Of a stretch of 64,000 nucleotides of DNA, positions 1-9,402 are shown one piece after another. The position numbers and the translations under genes were made by a program. Position 1 is the first letter of the stretch. Each line of letters starts with the position of its first letter. Origin of the DNA: Mangrovitalea sediminis (lineage in GTDB: Bacteria > Pseudomonadota > Gammaproteobacteria > Pseudomonadales > Oleiphilaceae); NCBI RefSeq assembly GCF_002514725.1, contig NZ_NTLB01000001.1:124001-188000 (forward strand). The letters are read 5' to 3'. The notes beneath the pieces are model-generated. The model saw only the letters and a program-made list of their open reading frames with translations, was not told the origin of the DNA and did no database searches.

Positions 1-549
1 CTTCGCAGAATGATCGGCCATCCTCCCCTGCTCGCGACCCTTGCCATCGTGATGGCAGCCGCGCCACTGGGATCTGCCTCCTTCGCGACGATTGGGCAAC
101 TGTCCCCCAAACTCGGCTTCAATACGGGGTTTGCCGTTATGGCGGTCTCTCTGATGGCGTTCGGGAACGGGTTGGGTCGTTTTGGGTTCGGGGTCCTGGC
201 GGACCTGCGTTCAGCCCGCTTCAGTCGCAATGCCGTATTGACGCTCAACCTGACGGCGGCCGGACTCTTGCTGCTGGCGCTGGAAGGCATAGCTCCGCAC
301 CTTTTCGTGATCTATCCGCTACTGATAGGGCTCACCTTCGGCGGCATGGCCGGCAAGCTGCCATCGCTGGCGGCCGCCGTCGCCAGCGATGGACATACCG
401 AAGCCGCCTTCGGACTGCTGTTCGGCACCTTTGCCCTGGCCAGCTTTCTGGGCCCCCTGATCACTGCCTCGCTGGGCGTGCACACAGGCCTGACGGTCCT
501 GACAGCCTGCGCCATGCTGGCGGTAGCCCTGGCCGTTATCACCCGCTAA
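1..549 (+). CDS. MFS transporter, C-terminal part (5' end outside window)
   Basis: The reading frame is open to the first base, so only the C-terminal half is present. It encodes about five to six hydrophobic helices separated by short loops. A Gly-rich stretch followed by a cytoplasmic-type loop (GRFGFGVLADLRSAR) resembles the MFS motif between TM8 and TM9. This is the layout of the second six-helix bundle of a major facilitator superfamily carrier (OFA/CynX-like sizes). The substrate cannot be deduced. The next gene starts 53 bp downstream on the same strand but is functionally unrelated. Confidence 0.75.
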   Translation, partial: LRRMIGHPPLLATLAIVMAAAPLGSASFATIGQLSPKLGFNTGFAVMAVSLMAFGNGLGRFGFGVLADLRSARFSRNAVLTLNLTAAGLLLLALEGIAPHLFVIYPLLIGLTFGGMAGKLPSLAAAVASDGHTEAAFGLLFGTFALASFLGPLITASLGVHTGLTVLTACAMLAVALAVITR

Positions 550-602
550 TCGTGGTATCCCGCATGGCGTAATACCACGGGGTCGGTTAACGTGCCGAGG
601 CT

Positions 603-1301
603 ATGCGCCTATCGACACTCATCGCGACTATAACGACCACGACGCAGGCAGCCTTGGCGTTCACATGGCGCCATCGTCTGCCTCTCGCGGTGGTCACGAT
701 CCTCGCCTACCTGTTGGGCGACATTTACGTGCGCACACCCGCCCCACCCCGGGATCAGGAAAACCTGTGCAGCGTGTTTGCGGAACAACCGGACTGGTAT
801 GACGAGGCCGCACAATCCCTGAAGCGCTGGGGAACACCGATTGCGACCCAGATGGCGTTCGTGCAGCAGGAATCCGCTTTCCAGCGCTTCGTGAAGCCGC
901 CACGCCGCCGGTTATGGGGCCTCATTCCCTGGCAGCGCCCATCCACAGCCTATGGTTATGCACAGGCCCAGGATCCCGCCTGGCGTGACTATCGACAGGC
1001 GATGGAGCGACCCCTGGCACAACGCTCGAATATGCAGGACGCCCTGGACTTTATCGGTTGGTACAACCTGCAGAGTCACAGACAACTGGGCATCCCACTC
1101 AACAATCCTGAGCATCTCTATCTGGCCTATCACGAGGGCCGCAGCGGCTTTCTCCATCGCAGCTACCGCCACAAGCCGGACGTTCTTCAACTGGCTCATC
1201 GCGTGGCCACCCGTTCCAGGCGTTATGCAAAACAACTGGCCGGCTGCGAGAAAGCCCTGCGCTGCCGGCACTTCTATCAGTTCTGGCCCTTCTGCCGTTA
1301 G
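603..1301 (+). CDS. Membrane-anchored lytic transglycosylase (SLT domain)
   Basis: The 232-residue protein has an N-terminal transmembrane anchor (about residues 26-41) and then a periplasmic goose-type lysozyme/SLT fold. Family landmarks are the catalytic-Glu motif QQESAFQRF (E90), the AYGYAQAQDPAW segment and a YLAYHEGRSGF segment near residue 175. Such enzymes cleave the MurNAc-GlcNAc bond of peptidoglycan with 1,6-anhydro formation. The Arg/Cys-rich C-terminus is unusual. Its stop overlaps by 4 bp the stop of the convergent DoxX gene. Family call is good; the physiological role (remodelling or envelope-machine assembly) is unknown. Confidence 0.8.
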   Translation: MRLSTLIATITTTTQAALAFTWRHRLPLAVVTILAYLLGDIYVRTPAPPRDQENLCSVFAEQPDWYDEAAQSLKRWGTPIATQMAFVQQESAFQRFVKPPRRRLWGLIPWQRPSTAYGYAQAQDPAWRDYRQAMERPLAQRSNMQDALDFIGWYNLQSHRQLGIPLNNPEHLYLAYHEGRSGFLHRSYRHKPDVLQLAHRVATRSRRYAKQLAGCEKALRCRHFYQFWPFCR

Positions 1302-1696
1302 GCGCGAGACTTCTTCAGCGCCATGGCACCGTCACCGATCAAGGCAAGCACCAAGGCCGCGACAGTGAGGAAAATGGGATATTCCCAGCCGCCGTGGGGA
1401 TTCGTGAAGAACCAGCCGTTGCCGAAGTGAACCGTGGACGCGACGAAAAGTTCAATCGCCGATGCAATCGCCACCCAACGCGTAAACACGCCCAGAACCA
1501 ACAGGACGCCGGCAATAATCTCAAAGGCAATGACCGGGTAGGCCAGCCAGGACGCAAAGCCGACAGAGGCAAAGAAGGCCGCCGTGCCCGCCGGCGTGAA
1601 AACGAAAATCTTCAGGCATCCATGCGCCAGAAACATGATGCCGAGTGCCAGGCGCAGCAGTAAGGCGGCATAAGGTGCAGTGCGTGTATCGACCAT
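1298..1696 (-). CDS. DoxX-family small membrane protein
   Basis: The 132-residue protein is predicted to have four helices and the DoxX signature LLRLALGIMFLAHG near the N-terminus, followed by GVLLVLGVFTRWVA. DoxX proteins are inner-membrane proteins often linked to thiol/sulfur redox or to oxidoreductase partners. Here it is the last gene of a leftward group with an esterase and an aromatic ring-cleaving-type dioxygenase, which suggests a shared role in aromatic or quinone metabolism (inference). It ends by 4-bp overlap with the convergent transglycosylase gene. Confidence 0.82.
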   Translation of the reverse strand: MVDTRTAPYAALLLRLALGIMFLAHGCLKIFVFTPAGTAAFFASVGFASWLAYPVIAFEIIAGVLLVLGVFTRWVAIASAIELFVASTVHFGNGWFFTNPHGGWEYPIFLTVAALVLALIGDGAMALKKSRA

Positions 1697-1710
1697 AACA
1701 AAATCCCCGT

Positions 1711-2400
1711 TCAGATCAGTGTGGCTTCAAGCCATCGGTTGAAATCGGCAGCGACCTCAGCGGTCAACTCGTGACCGATCGGGTACAGCCGGGTTTGGTG
1801 ATGAATGCCGAGCGCCGTCAACCAGCGATCGGATCTGTCCGCCCAATCCACGGGCAGTTTGTTGTCAAAGCGGCCATGGGAGACAAAGACCCGGAGACCG
1901 GCGAGCGCGTTCCGTGGGGCCAGTCGCGGCTCGATTTCCGGCAGGATACGACCGCTCAGGATGGCAAAGCCCGCAACCGCCATCGGTGCGCTCAAGCCGA
2001 CGCTGGCGCTGAGGATGCCGCCCTGGCTGAACCCGGCCACCACCGTGGGAAGCGGTTTGTCGGCATTGAGGGCGCCAATCAGCCGGACCATCTGTTGGCG
2101 GCTGGTTTCAGCCTGGTCTGCGTCGATCTGTGGAGCGCCCGTCTGGAAACTGACCTGGAACCAGCCGAATTGATGTGGCCCCAACACCAGAGGCGCACGA
2201 ACCAACACCACCTGAATCCGGGCATTTACGGTGCCAGCCAACGCCGCCATACTGGCCTCATTGCTACCGACACCATGCAGCAACAGCAACCTCGCCACTG
2301 GCGTCTCGCCAGCCGTCCTCTCGACAATGCGGTAATGCAGGCCCGATAACGGCTCTTCCAGAAGCGTCAGGCCAGCTTCGTTGCGGTCGTTCATAACCAT
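1711..2400 (-). CDS. Alpha/beta hydrolase, phospholipase/carboxylesterase type
   Basis: This 229-residue cytoplasmic hydrolase has the oxyanion segment LLLHGVGSNEAS (about 39-50), the nucleophile elbow GFSQGG (S125), an acid in the SHGRFD segment and the catalytic His in IGHELT near residue 210. This is the order seen in the YpfH/carboxylesterase-2 family. It lies 12 bp from the upstream dioxygenase gene and 15 bp from DoxX, so the three probably form one transcript. The ATG is preceded by a GGGAG ribosome-binding site. Substrate unknown. Confidence 0.82.
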   Translation of the reverse strand: MVMNDRNEAGLTLLEEPLSGLHYRIVERTAGETPVARLLLLHGVGSNEASMAALAGTVNARIQVVLVRAPLVLGPHQFGWFQVSFQTGAPQIDADQAETSRQQMVRLIGALNADKPLPTVVAGFSQGGILSASVGLSAPMAVAGFAILSGRILPEIEPRLAPRNALAGLRVFVSHGRFDNKLPVDWADRSDRWLTALGIHHQTRLYPIGHELTAEVAADFNRWLEATLI

Positions 2401-2411
2401 GGTCTCCCGAA

Positions 2412-3203
2412 TCAGGCGGCTTCGCCGAGCACGTAGGCATCCATGGAGATGACGCCATAGGTGATGCCCCCATCGATCACCGCCGTCGCCGCACGGTCAC
2501 CGGCAGCACCTAAAGCCACCAGCAGGGGCAGGAAGTGTTCTTCGGTCGGATGCGCCCACTCCGCATGGGGCGCCAGCTTCCGGTATTCGATCAAACGCCC
2601 CATATCGCCATCGGCAACGGCCTCCCGCACCCATTGGGCAAAGGCCACCGCATAGGGCGCATAGCCTGTGGCCCGTTGCCGAAACTCGTGGAGGTTGTGC
2701 GTCAGGCAGCCGGATCCTACGATCAGGACCCCACTATCACGCAGTGGCGACAGTGCCTGCCCCAGCGAAACCGCACGGCGGGTATCCAAAGACCGCGGCA
2801 TCGACACCTGGAAAACCGGAATATTGGCAGCAGGGTAAAGATGCCGTAACGGCACCCAGGCACCATGATCAAAACCCCGCTTATCGTCGGTCTCTGCCTC
2901 GAAACCCGCCTCCCTCAGCAAGGCTGCTGCCTGTGCAGCCAGTACCGGAGCGCCCGGAGCCGGGTACTGCAATGCATAGAGCGCTTGCGGGAAGCCACCA
3001 AAGTCGTGGATGGTCTCGGGCATCGGGGTCGTCATGACCCGGACATCACTGCCAGTCACCCAATGGGGCGACACCACCAGCACAGCCTGAACCCCCCACA
3101 GCTGTTGCCCCAGAGCCTTGAGCTGGGGACCGACCAGCCCAGGCTCCAGTGCAAAGGTGGGAGCACCATGAGACACGAACAATACGGGGAGAGGAGCTGC
3201 CAT
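2412..3203 (-). CDS. Class III extradiol dioxygenase, 4,5-DOPA dioxygenase (YgiD) family
   Basis: The 263-residue protein matches the LigB/YgiD family of non-haem iron ring-cleavage enzymes. Candidate metal ligands are His13 in LFVSHGAPTF, His46 in SPHWVTG and the His in FDHGAWVPLRHLYP; the C-terminal GGITYGVISMDAYVLG is also typical. Members act on catechols such as DOPA, but the natural substrate is often unknown. It is the first gene of the leftward dioxygenase-esterase-DoxX group and is divergent from a LysR gene (136 bp gap), the classical layout of a LysR-controlled operon. RBS GGAG precedes the ATG. Confidence 0.85.
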   Translation of the reverse strand: MAAPLPVLFVSHGAPTFALEPGLVGPQLKALGQQLWGVQAVLVVSPHWVTGSDVRVMTTPMPETIHDFGGFPQALYALQYPAPGAPVLAAQAAALLREAGFEAETDDKRGFDHGAWVPLRHLYPAANIPVFQVSMPRSLDTRRAVSLGQALSPLRDSGVLIVGSGCLTHNLHEFRQRATGYAPYAVAFAQWVREAVADGDMGRLIEYRKLAPHAEWAHPTEEHFLPLLVALGAAGDRAATAVIDGGITYGVISMDAYVLGEAA

Positions 3204-3339
3204 AGAATTTCTCCAACTGAAGATCCGCGCCCTTGAGAAAGACCCTTCCGGCGCTTAACGAAGGACACTTTATTGATTCAATACCCCCAGATAAACGGCT
3301 ATCATCGCGATTAATAGTTCCGATTTTCGAGACAATTAA

Positions 3340-4239
3340 ATGGACCGAACACTGGAAATGAGCGTCTTCACGGCAGTCGTCGAGGCCGGCAGCTTTGTTG
3401 GCGCGGTCGACAGCCTGAAAATGTCGAAGGCCGCGGTGTCACGTCATATCAATGCGTTGGAACAACGCCTGGGTGTCCGCCTGTTGCAACGCACGACCCG
3501 GCGACTGTCCGTCACGGAAGCCGGTCGCCAGTTCTATCAACGGGCCAAGGAAGTCCTGGCCGCGCTGGAAGAGGCGGAGTCGGAAGTAAGCCTGCGCACG
3601 CGGGAGCCGAGCGGTCTCATACGGATCAATGTGCCCCTGACATTTGGCGTCCTGCACCTGGCGCCCCTTTGGGGCGCCTTCCTCGACACCCACCCCAAGG
3701 TGGATCTGGACATCAGCCTCAATGACCGGGTCGTCGACCTCGTCAATGAAGGCTACGACCTGGCGATCCGCATCGGAATCCTGCCCAGCTCGGCACTGGT
3801 CAGTCGAAAGCTGGCCTCGACCCGCTCAGTCCTGTGCGCCTCTCCCACCTACCTCGCGCGGCATGGCACACCAGAACATCCCCGTGACCTGGCCCACCAC
3901 CAGCTCATTGCCTATACCAACTGGTCGGCCCGGGATGAATGGCCCTTCGAAGGCCCCGATGGCAAGGTTCAGGTTCGCGTCAAACCGCGCGTCTTATCCA
4001 ACAACGGCGACACCAGTCGCGCCATTGCCCTGCGACACGGCGGCATTCTTCTGGAGCCAAGTTTTCTCGTGGATGACGATATACGCAGAGGGGATCTGGT
4101 CGAGCTGATGCCGGAGTACCGGTCGATCGAAATGGGCATCTACGCGGTCTATCCGACACGCAAACAGATGCCCCTCAAGGTCCGGCGGCTGGTGGATTAT
4201 CTGGTCGAGGCCTTTCGGGAGGTCTCCTGGACGGGTTAG
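3340..4239 (+). CDS. LysR-family transcriptional regulator
   Basis: The 299-residue protein has an N-terminal winged helix-turn-helix (about 1-60, with SLKMSKAAVSRHINALE as the recognition region) followed by the type-2 periplasmic-binding-like effector domain (LIRINVPLTFGVLHLAP onwards). It belongs to the large CrgA-like subgroup. Divergent orientation to the dioxygenase gene suggests it controls that operon and itself from the 136-bp intergenic region. Its 3' end overlaps by 4 bp the end of the convergent HD-GYP-like gene. Confidence 0.88.
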   Translation: MDRTLEMSVFTAVVEAGSFVGAVDSLKMSKAAVSRHINALEQRLGVRLLQRTTRRLSVTEAGRQFYQRAKEVLAALEEAESEVSLRTREPSGLIRINVPLTFGVLHLAPLWGAFLDTHPKVDLDISLNDRVVDLVNEGYDLAIRIGILPSSALVSRKLASTRSVLCASPTYLARHGTPEHPRDLAHHQLIAYTNWSARDEWPFEGPDGKVQVRVKPRVLSNNGDTSRAIALRHGGILLEPSFLVDDDIRRGDLVELMPEYRSIEMGIYAVYPTRKQMPLKVRRLVDYLVEAFREVSWTG

Positions 4240-5363
4240 CCGTACCCCCACATCGACGCCAGATTCAGCGGCGGCAGGATATCCGGCATCAGGATCTGTT
4301 CGATCCGGTACTCTTCCTGCTGGGTATCTCTTGAAAAAGAGCCCAGATAGGGATTGCCCTTGGGGCTGACGATGGCCTGCACCATCGGCATATTTTCGCG
4401 GTGCCCCCGGTGGGTTACCACCGCCACCTCGCGATTGGCCAGCTTTACCAGAGTGCCCGGCGGATATAGCGTCAGCGCCTTGAAAAAAGCATGGTAGATT
4501 TCCGGCTGCGGCGCCGCTTTGACAACCGCCAGGATCTCCGCCATGGCCTGGTCTGCCCGGAAACGGTTGCGATAGGCACGCTTGGTGATCATGGCGGTGT
4601 AACGCTCTGAAAGGGACAGCAGCTTCGCTTCCGGCAGGATATCGGCCCCCGAAAGTCCGCGGGGGTAGCCGCTTCCGTCGAAGCGTTCGTGGTGCTGGCG
4701 AATGATAAGCAGGCACTGCTCGTGTTCGATACCGGCCTTGGCCAGAGCGTCCGCGCTGAGCTCCGGATGCTTCTCCACCACGGCCCGCTGCTGGGCATTC
4801 AACGTCGACCTGGACTGGTTCAGTTTATCCTGATGCGGTAACAGCGCCAGGTTGGCCGTCAGCGCCGCCATCAACAGGCGGTGGGATCGCTCCGGATCGA
4901 AACCAAGTCGCTGAGCCGCTATCCGGCAAAGAATCGCATAGAACAATGTCTGCTCGTATGCCGTCGGCTCGATCGAATAGATGTGCACCAGGGCCAAAGC
5001 GGCATCCGGATCGCTATCGCAGATGGCATCGATATGGCGGGCAAGCCATTCCAGCTTGCGCGCTGCACTTTCGCGCTGTGACGCGATGGCACCCAGGGTG
5101 TCCTCGAGGCCCTGCAGCAAACCGGCATATTCCACGAAAGGGCTGAAACGGCGAGGGTCTGGGTCGTCCTGTGCGTCCTCCGGATCGAGAGCGCGGACCT
5201 GCTGATAGAAGAGTCCCCGCTGATACAACATTTCCAGCTGCGATTCGTTCTGGATCACATACCCCTGAACGAGTAGAAGGTTCCCCTTCTTGTCATAGAC
5301 CTTCCATGGCAAGGGTTTCCCCACCGTAAGCACGCCTGGGGCCAGCCTGACCAGGTTGGGCAC
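4236..5363 (-). CDS. HD-GYP-type protein with degenerate metal site
   Basis: The most likely start is a GTG at 5363, because AAGGAGA lies about 6 bp upstream; this gives 375 residues. The C-terminal half follows the HD-GYP fold of cyclic-di-GMP phosphodiesterases and keeps the KHPELSADAL histidine and the HHERFDGSGYP block. The first ligand His is replaced (YEQTLF), the HD dyad position reads TANLALL, and the late Asp motif reads SLSERYTAM. Several metal ligands are therefore missing, and the domain is probably non-hydrolytic, perhaps a c-di-GMP sensor (inference). The N-terminal ~100 residues are a separate accessory domain. Confidence 0.78.
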   Translation of the reverse strand: MPNLVRLAPGVLTVGKPLPWKVYDKKGNLLLVQGYVIQNESQLEMLYQRGLFYQQVRALDPEDAQDDPDPRRFSPFVEYAGLLQGLEDTLGAIASQRESAARKLEWLARHIDAICDSDPDAALALVHIYSIEPTAYEQTLFYAILCRIAAQRLGFDPERSHRLLMAALTANLALLPHQDKLNQSRSTLNAQQRAVVEKHPELSADALAKAGIEHEQCLLIIRQHHERFDGSGYPRGLSGADILPEAKLLSLSERYTAMITKRAYRNRFRADQAMAEILAVVKAAPQPEIYHAFFKALTLYPPGTLVKLANREVAVVTHRGHRENMPMVQAIVSPKGNPYLGSFSRDTQQEEYRIEQILMPDILPPLNLASMWGYG

Positions 5364-5510
5364 TGATGTCTCCTTATTATGGACGCTGCTCTTCGAGTCG
5401 GCAGGCAGCCGCATTCGGGCAATAACAACCAAACCCAGGGAATAAGTTAAGCATAGACCAGGGGTGGCCGTGGCTGGACATCGTCACAGATAGCAAAATT
5501 TAACACTCAT

Positions 5511-6722
5511 CTATCCGTGATTTCGGGCCTTTTCGAAGACATTCCTGAGATAAGTGATGAACCCTTCATCCCGCGACATGGTCTTACCGGGCGCGTCGGA
5601 TATCTTCGCCACGGGCTGCCCGTTGCAGGACACCATCTTGATAACCATGTTCATGGGCTCGACACCCGGCACATCGCAGGTCAGGCTGGTGCCAATCCCA
5701 AAGCTGGTATTGATTCGCCCCTCAAGTGCCATTTTGATCTCCATGGCTTTTTCCAGAGTCAGCGCATCGCTGAAGATCAGGGTTTTTGTCATGGGATTGA
5801 TACCCAGCTTCTCGTAATGGCGAATACACTTCTCGGCAAAGCGCATCGGGTCGCCGCTGTCATGACGTAACCCATCGAACAGCTTGGCGAAATAGAGGTC
5901 GAAGTCGTTGAGGAAGGCGTCCAGGTTGATGGTGTCCGTCACCGCGATGCCGAGATAACCGCGATATTCCTGAACCCAGGCTTCCAAGGCGGCCCGCTGA
6001 CTGTCAACCAAACGGCTTCCCAGTTGCTGGTGCGCCATGATCCATTCGTGCGCCATGGTCCCCAGCGGGCGAATCCCGTGCCGGCGGGCGATGTCCACAT
6101 TGCTGGTGCCGACAAAATTCCCCGGAAATTCCGCCGTCAGAATACGGATGATGGCTTCCTGTACCGGCTGAGATAGCCGCCGACGGGTGCCGAAATCCGC
6201 AAGATTAAAGCCGGCCAGTTGCTGCGGCGTATAGCGACGACGCAGGTTCTCCAACTTATCCCGCAGCCGGTCTTCGGCTTGCGCGATTTTTACGTCCGGA
6301 TACAGCACCCGGTTGCGCACTTCGCTGATCATGGCCAAAACCACGATCTCGAAAAGGATGCTGTGCGACCAGGGCCCGTCGATCACAATGCAGAGTTCGC
6401 TGCCATCCATGCCCACGTCGACATATTCCGGACGGAAACGGAACAGTTCCAGGAAACGAATAAAGTCCGGCGACATATAGGGAAACCGGCTCAGATAGGC
6501 CGACTCCTCCCGGCTCAGCTGCAGGGTGGCCAGGTGATCGATTTGCTCGCGGATATCGGAGAGATAAGGCTTCAGGTCTTCCGCGCTGCGACTGCGAAAC
6601 TCCCAAGTGACCCTGGCATTCGGGTACCGGTGATGGACCCCCTGCATCATGGTGAGCTTGTACCAGTCTGTATCGAGCAGGGAATGGATAAGCGGGCCGT
6701 CAGTACGGTAGGTCTGGGTCAT
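5511..6722 (-). CDS. pncB: Nicotinate phosphoribosyltransferase
   Basis: The 403-residue product (ATG at 6722; an in-frame upstream ATG lacks family support) matches PncB. It has the N-terminal [13 protein letters not shown] and the DFGTRRRLS segment, the EWIMAHQQ segment holding the regulatory His, the [13 protein letters not shown] loop and the GTSLTCD motif near the C-terminus. It converts nicotinate and PRPP (with ATP) to nicotinate mononucleotide in the Preiss-Handler salvage route to NAD. It appears to be a single-gene unit. Confidence 0.95.
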   Translation of the reverse strand: MTQTYRTDGPLIHSLLDTDWYKLTMMQGVHHRYPNARVTWEFRSRSAEDLKPYLSDIREQIDHLATLQLSREESAYLSRFPYMSPDFIRFLELFRFRPEYVDVGMDGSELCIVIDGPWSHSILFEIVVLAMISEVRNRVLYPDVKIAQAEDRLRDKLENLRRRYTPQQLAGFNLADFGTRRRLSQPVQEAIIRILTAEFPGNFVGTSNVDIARRHGIRPLGTMAHEWIMAHQQLGSRLVDSQRAALEAWVQEYRGYLGIAVTDTINLDAFLNDFDLYFAKLFDGLRHDSGDPMRFAEKCIRHYEKLGINPMTKTLIFSDALTLEKAMEIKMALEGRINTSFGIGTSLTCDVPGVEPMNMVIKMVSCNGQPVAKISDAPGKTMSRDEGFITYLRNVFEKARNHG

Positions 6723-6869
6723 GTGGCCTCGTATAGGTCCTTGTTCACATTGGGGTATTATCGTCACGCGCTTCAGCGGCAAGACGTCTGAAACATCGAT
6801 GTTCGGCGAATGCCGGAAAGGTGCGGGTCTTCATGCGGGCACACATCGGCCCTTGTTATAACATGGAAG

Positions 6870-8279
6870 TTACGACGGCGTATGCTCCCCCTGGACGGTC
6901 GCGTCAAACCGATTTCCACCCTGCTTCTTGGCCCGGTACATGGATTCGTCCGCCATGCGGATCAGTTGCCGGTAATCGTCCCCATGCTCCGGATAGCCGG
7001 CGATGCCAATACTTGGCGCAATAGAAAGACGCAGACCGCCAACATCATAGGATTCCAGCAACACCGAGCGAACCTTTTCAGCCACAATCAGCGCGTCATC
7101 AGGGTAGCCGACACCACTCAGCAGGATCAGGAACTCGTCACCGCCGATACGTCCCACGGTATCCGACTCCCGGACACAGGACGTCAGTCGACGAGCCACC
7201 TCCTGCAGCAACACATCACCCGTCGCATGACCATAAGTATCGTTGACCTGTTTGAAGCGGTCCAAGTCGAGATAGAGCAGTGACAGCAGGCTTTTGTCAC
7301 GGCGAGCCAGGGCCAGGGCATTCTCCAGCCGATCATGGAATAACGCCCGATTGGGCAGGCCGGTGAGCGGGTCATGCAACGCCGCATGCTGCAGCCGGTG
7401 CTCCATGCGTTTGCGTTCGAGCGCCGCAGCCACCTGAGTAGAGACGTACTGCAACAGCTCGACATCCCGCTCGCGATAGACATCTGCCATGTAACTCTGC
7501 ACGGCCAGCACCCCAATAGTCCCGCTTGGCGAGACAAGCGGCACCCCCAGCCACTCCAGGGCCCCCTTGGCGATATCCGGGCGATCAGGCTCGTTCAAGG
7601 TGGAGCGGCTCAACGGATTCAACAACAGGGCCTGACCGGTACGAATGATCTCAGCACTCAGCGCACCGGCATCCAAGGGCTGTGGGGCAGGCGCCTCATG
7701 GGAGGGATCGACAAAATAGGGGAAGCTCAGCTCATCACTGTCGCGGTCATAGAGCGCAACAAAAAAGTTGTTCGCAGGCAGCAGACTTGCGATGACTTCA
7801 TGGGTGTGCTGAAACAGCTCATCCAGGTTCTGAGTAGAGAACGCTGCTTCTGAAATCGCATAGAGTGCGGCCTGCAGTGCCTCGGAGCGCTTCCGTTCCG
7901 TCACGTCGCGAGCAACCGCAATACGCAATTGATCCTTTTCGGACCACTGGGCCGACCACATCACATGGACCGGCTGACCGTCTTTACGGATATAGCAGTT
8001 TTCGAAATGAACCAGGGGCTGTCCAGCCAGGACACGATCAGCCGCCTCGAGCGTACGTTCGAGATGCTCAGGATGCACCATATCCTTGATGCAGCGCCCT
8101 ACCATTTCCTCAGGGGGGTAGCCAAATATTCGCTCGCAAGCAGCACTTGCAAAGACGAAATAACCGTCTGCATCCACCAGACAAACCGCGTCCAGCAAAA
8201 GGTCCATGACATTGTCCAGGGACAGAAATTCTCTGGGTTGCTCCCCGGACCCCGGCCGGCCGGCAAAACTGCGGATCAT
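6870..8279 (-). CDS. Diguanylate cyclase with PAS and GAF sensory domains
   Basis: The protein of about 469 residues carries an N-terminal PAS domain (about 22-130, YFVFASAACERIFGYPPEE), a GAF domain (about 150-295) and a GGDEF domain (about 305-465). The active-site motif is an intact GGDEF in RIGGDEFLILLSG. An RESD inhibitory I-site lies exactly five residues upstream, so an active, product-inhibited c-di-GMP synthase is expected. No membrane segment or signal peptide is seen, so it senses a cytoplasmic signal through PAS/GAF. I favour the ATG at 8279 over the GTG four codons upstream. Confidence 0.88.
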   Translation of the reverse strand: MIRSFAGRPGSGEQPREFLSLDNVMDLLLDAVCLVDADGYFVFASAACERIFGYPPEEMVGRCIKDMVHPEHLERTLEAADRVLAGQPLVHFENCYIRKDGQPVHVMWSAQWSEKDQLRIAVARDVTERKRSEALQAALYAISEAAFSTQNLDELFQHTHEVIASLLPANNFFVALYDRDSDELSFPYFVDPSHEAPAPQPLDAGALSAEIIRTGQALLLNPLSRSTLNEPDRPDIAKGALEWLGVPLVSPSGTIGVLAVQSYMADVYRERDVELLQYVSTQVAAALERKRMEHRLQHAALHDPLTGLPNRALFHDRLENALALARRDKSLLSLLYLDLDRFKQVNDTYGHATGDVLLQEVARRLTSCVRESDTVGRIGGDEFLILLSGVGYPDDALIVAEKVRSVLLESYDVGGLRLSIAPSIGIAGYPEHGDDYRQLIRMADESMYRAKKQGGNRFDATVQGEHTPS

Positions 8280-8468
8280 GGACGCTCGCACCTTGAGTAA
8301 AGAAGAGAAGACAACTCAGCCCGACTGCAATACTTAAAGCTTACTCGTTCCAGTCTGAAATGCACGTTTTAACCATGTGGAATTATTAGGGAAAAGGATG
8401 ACACATTGTAAAAAGTGAATACCGAAGGTAACGCAGAGAACGCGCTCACCGGCGAGCGCCACATGCAC

Positions 8469-8500
8469 AAAAATACCGGGCCAATGGCCCGGTATTTTTT
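8469..8500 (-). terminator. Rho-independent terminator after the DUF2202 gene
   Basis: Perfect inverted repeat of AAAAATACCGGGCC and its complement around a 3-nt loop. Read leftward it gives a GC-rich stem followed by a run of U, 35 bp past the stop of the leftward DUF2202 gene. The A/T tails on both sides mean it could also act in the opposite direction. Confidence 0.88.
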
Positions 8501-8534
8501 GGCGATCACGAATCCCTGTCCGGGGACAGGCGCC

Positions 8535-9164
8535 TCAGGAGGCTTCATCCAGGATGGCCTGCAACTCGGCATCCGTCAGATACTGGGGTTCGTAGGTCAC
8601 TCCCAGGGATTCAACACTATCGACAAAGGCCCGGAGGTGATTCTTTGAACCGTCGCGAAGGTTGGTATAGACACGATCGATATCACGGCGATCGGACTCA
8701 TCGATAGCGTTGGCCAAGTCGCGCATGTCGGTTTCTTCGATCAGGCCGCCGACGTTCAGGGCACTCAGCAGATCCTTGGCGCCAGCAGTTGTGAGCTCAT
8801 AGTAAAGTGCCTGCAGATCCGGATTGACGAATTGGCCATGAACGTCGTTCGCTGCCGGGTCCTCAATGCCGTATTTCTCGAGAAGCGCGCCGATGGCATC
8901 GAAATGCGTCTGCTCGGCGGCCATGATATTGGAGAAAACCGTTTCCCCGTAGATACCATAAAGGGTCAGGTACACATCCCTGGCCAGCTTCTCTTCTTCG
9001 CGCATGAATTGCAGCGTTGCAATTTGATCATCCGTCAAAACCGATGCCGACGTGGAATCTGCGGTTGCGTTAACCGTTGGCCGAGCTTGGGAAACCGTGG
9101 CGGCCAAAGCCAGGAAAAGACCCAGCATCAAAGCGGAAATACGTTTGTAAGAAACCAACATCAT
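8535..9164 (-). CDS. Secreted ferritin-like DUF2202 protein
   Basis: The 209-residue protein has a clear N-terminal signal peptide (hydrophobic core ALMLGLFLALAATVSQA, cleavage near residue 28). The mature part is helical with MREEEKLARDVYLTLY and FSNIMAAEQTHFDAIGALL, which are two EExxR/ExxH carboxylate-histidine motifs typical of four-helix di-iron (ferritin-like) folds and diagnostic of DUF2202. The function of the family is not established; a periplasmic metal or redox role is plausible. It is a single-gene unit with its own terminator. Confidence 0.82.
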   Translation of the reverse strand: MMLVSYKRISALMLGLFLALAATVSQARPTVNATADSTSASVLTDDQIATLQFMREEEKLARDVYLTLYGIYGETVFSNIMAAEQTHFDAIGALLEKYGIEDPAANDVHGQFVNPDLQALYYELTTAGAKDLLSALNVGGLIEETDMRDLANAIDESDRRDIDRVYTNLRDGSKNHLRAFVDSVESLGVTYEPQYLTDAELQAILDEAS

Positions 9165-9402
9165 ATACCCCCAGGAGTATCTAAATGACCTTAATCAATA
9201 TAGAGTCTGGAAATTCCCGTTCAAGACAAATACAGCGAAAATAGGGGAAATTACCACCCTGTTCCCTGCCATTTTGACGAAGGCAGTCAACAGGAAAATC
9301 TCCGCAACACCTTGAGTAAAAAGCGATCTTCCCTTCCTGACACCTGTAAACCCGGGCCACCGGCGGGTTATAGTGCAATCGGGTTTATCGGGAGCATTCG
9401 TG

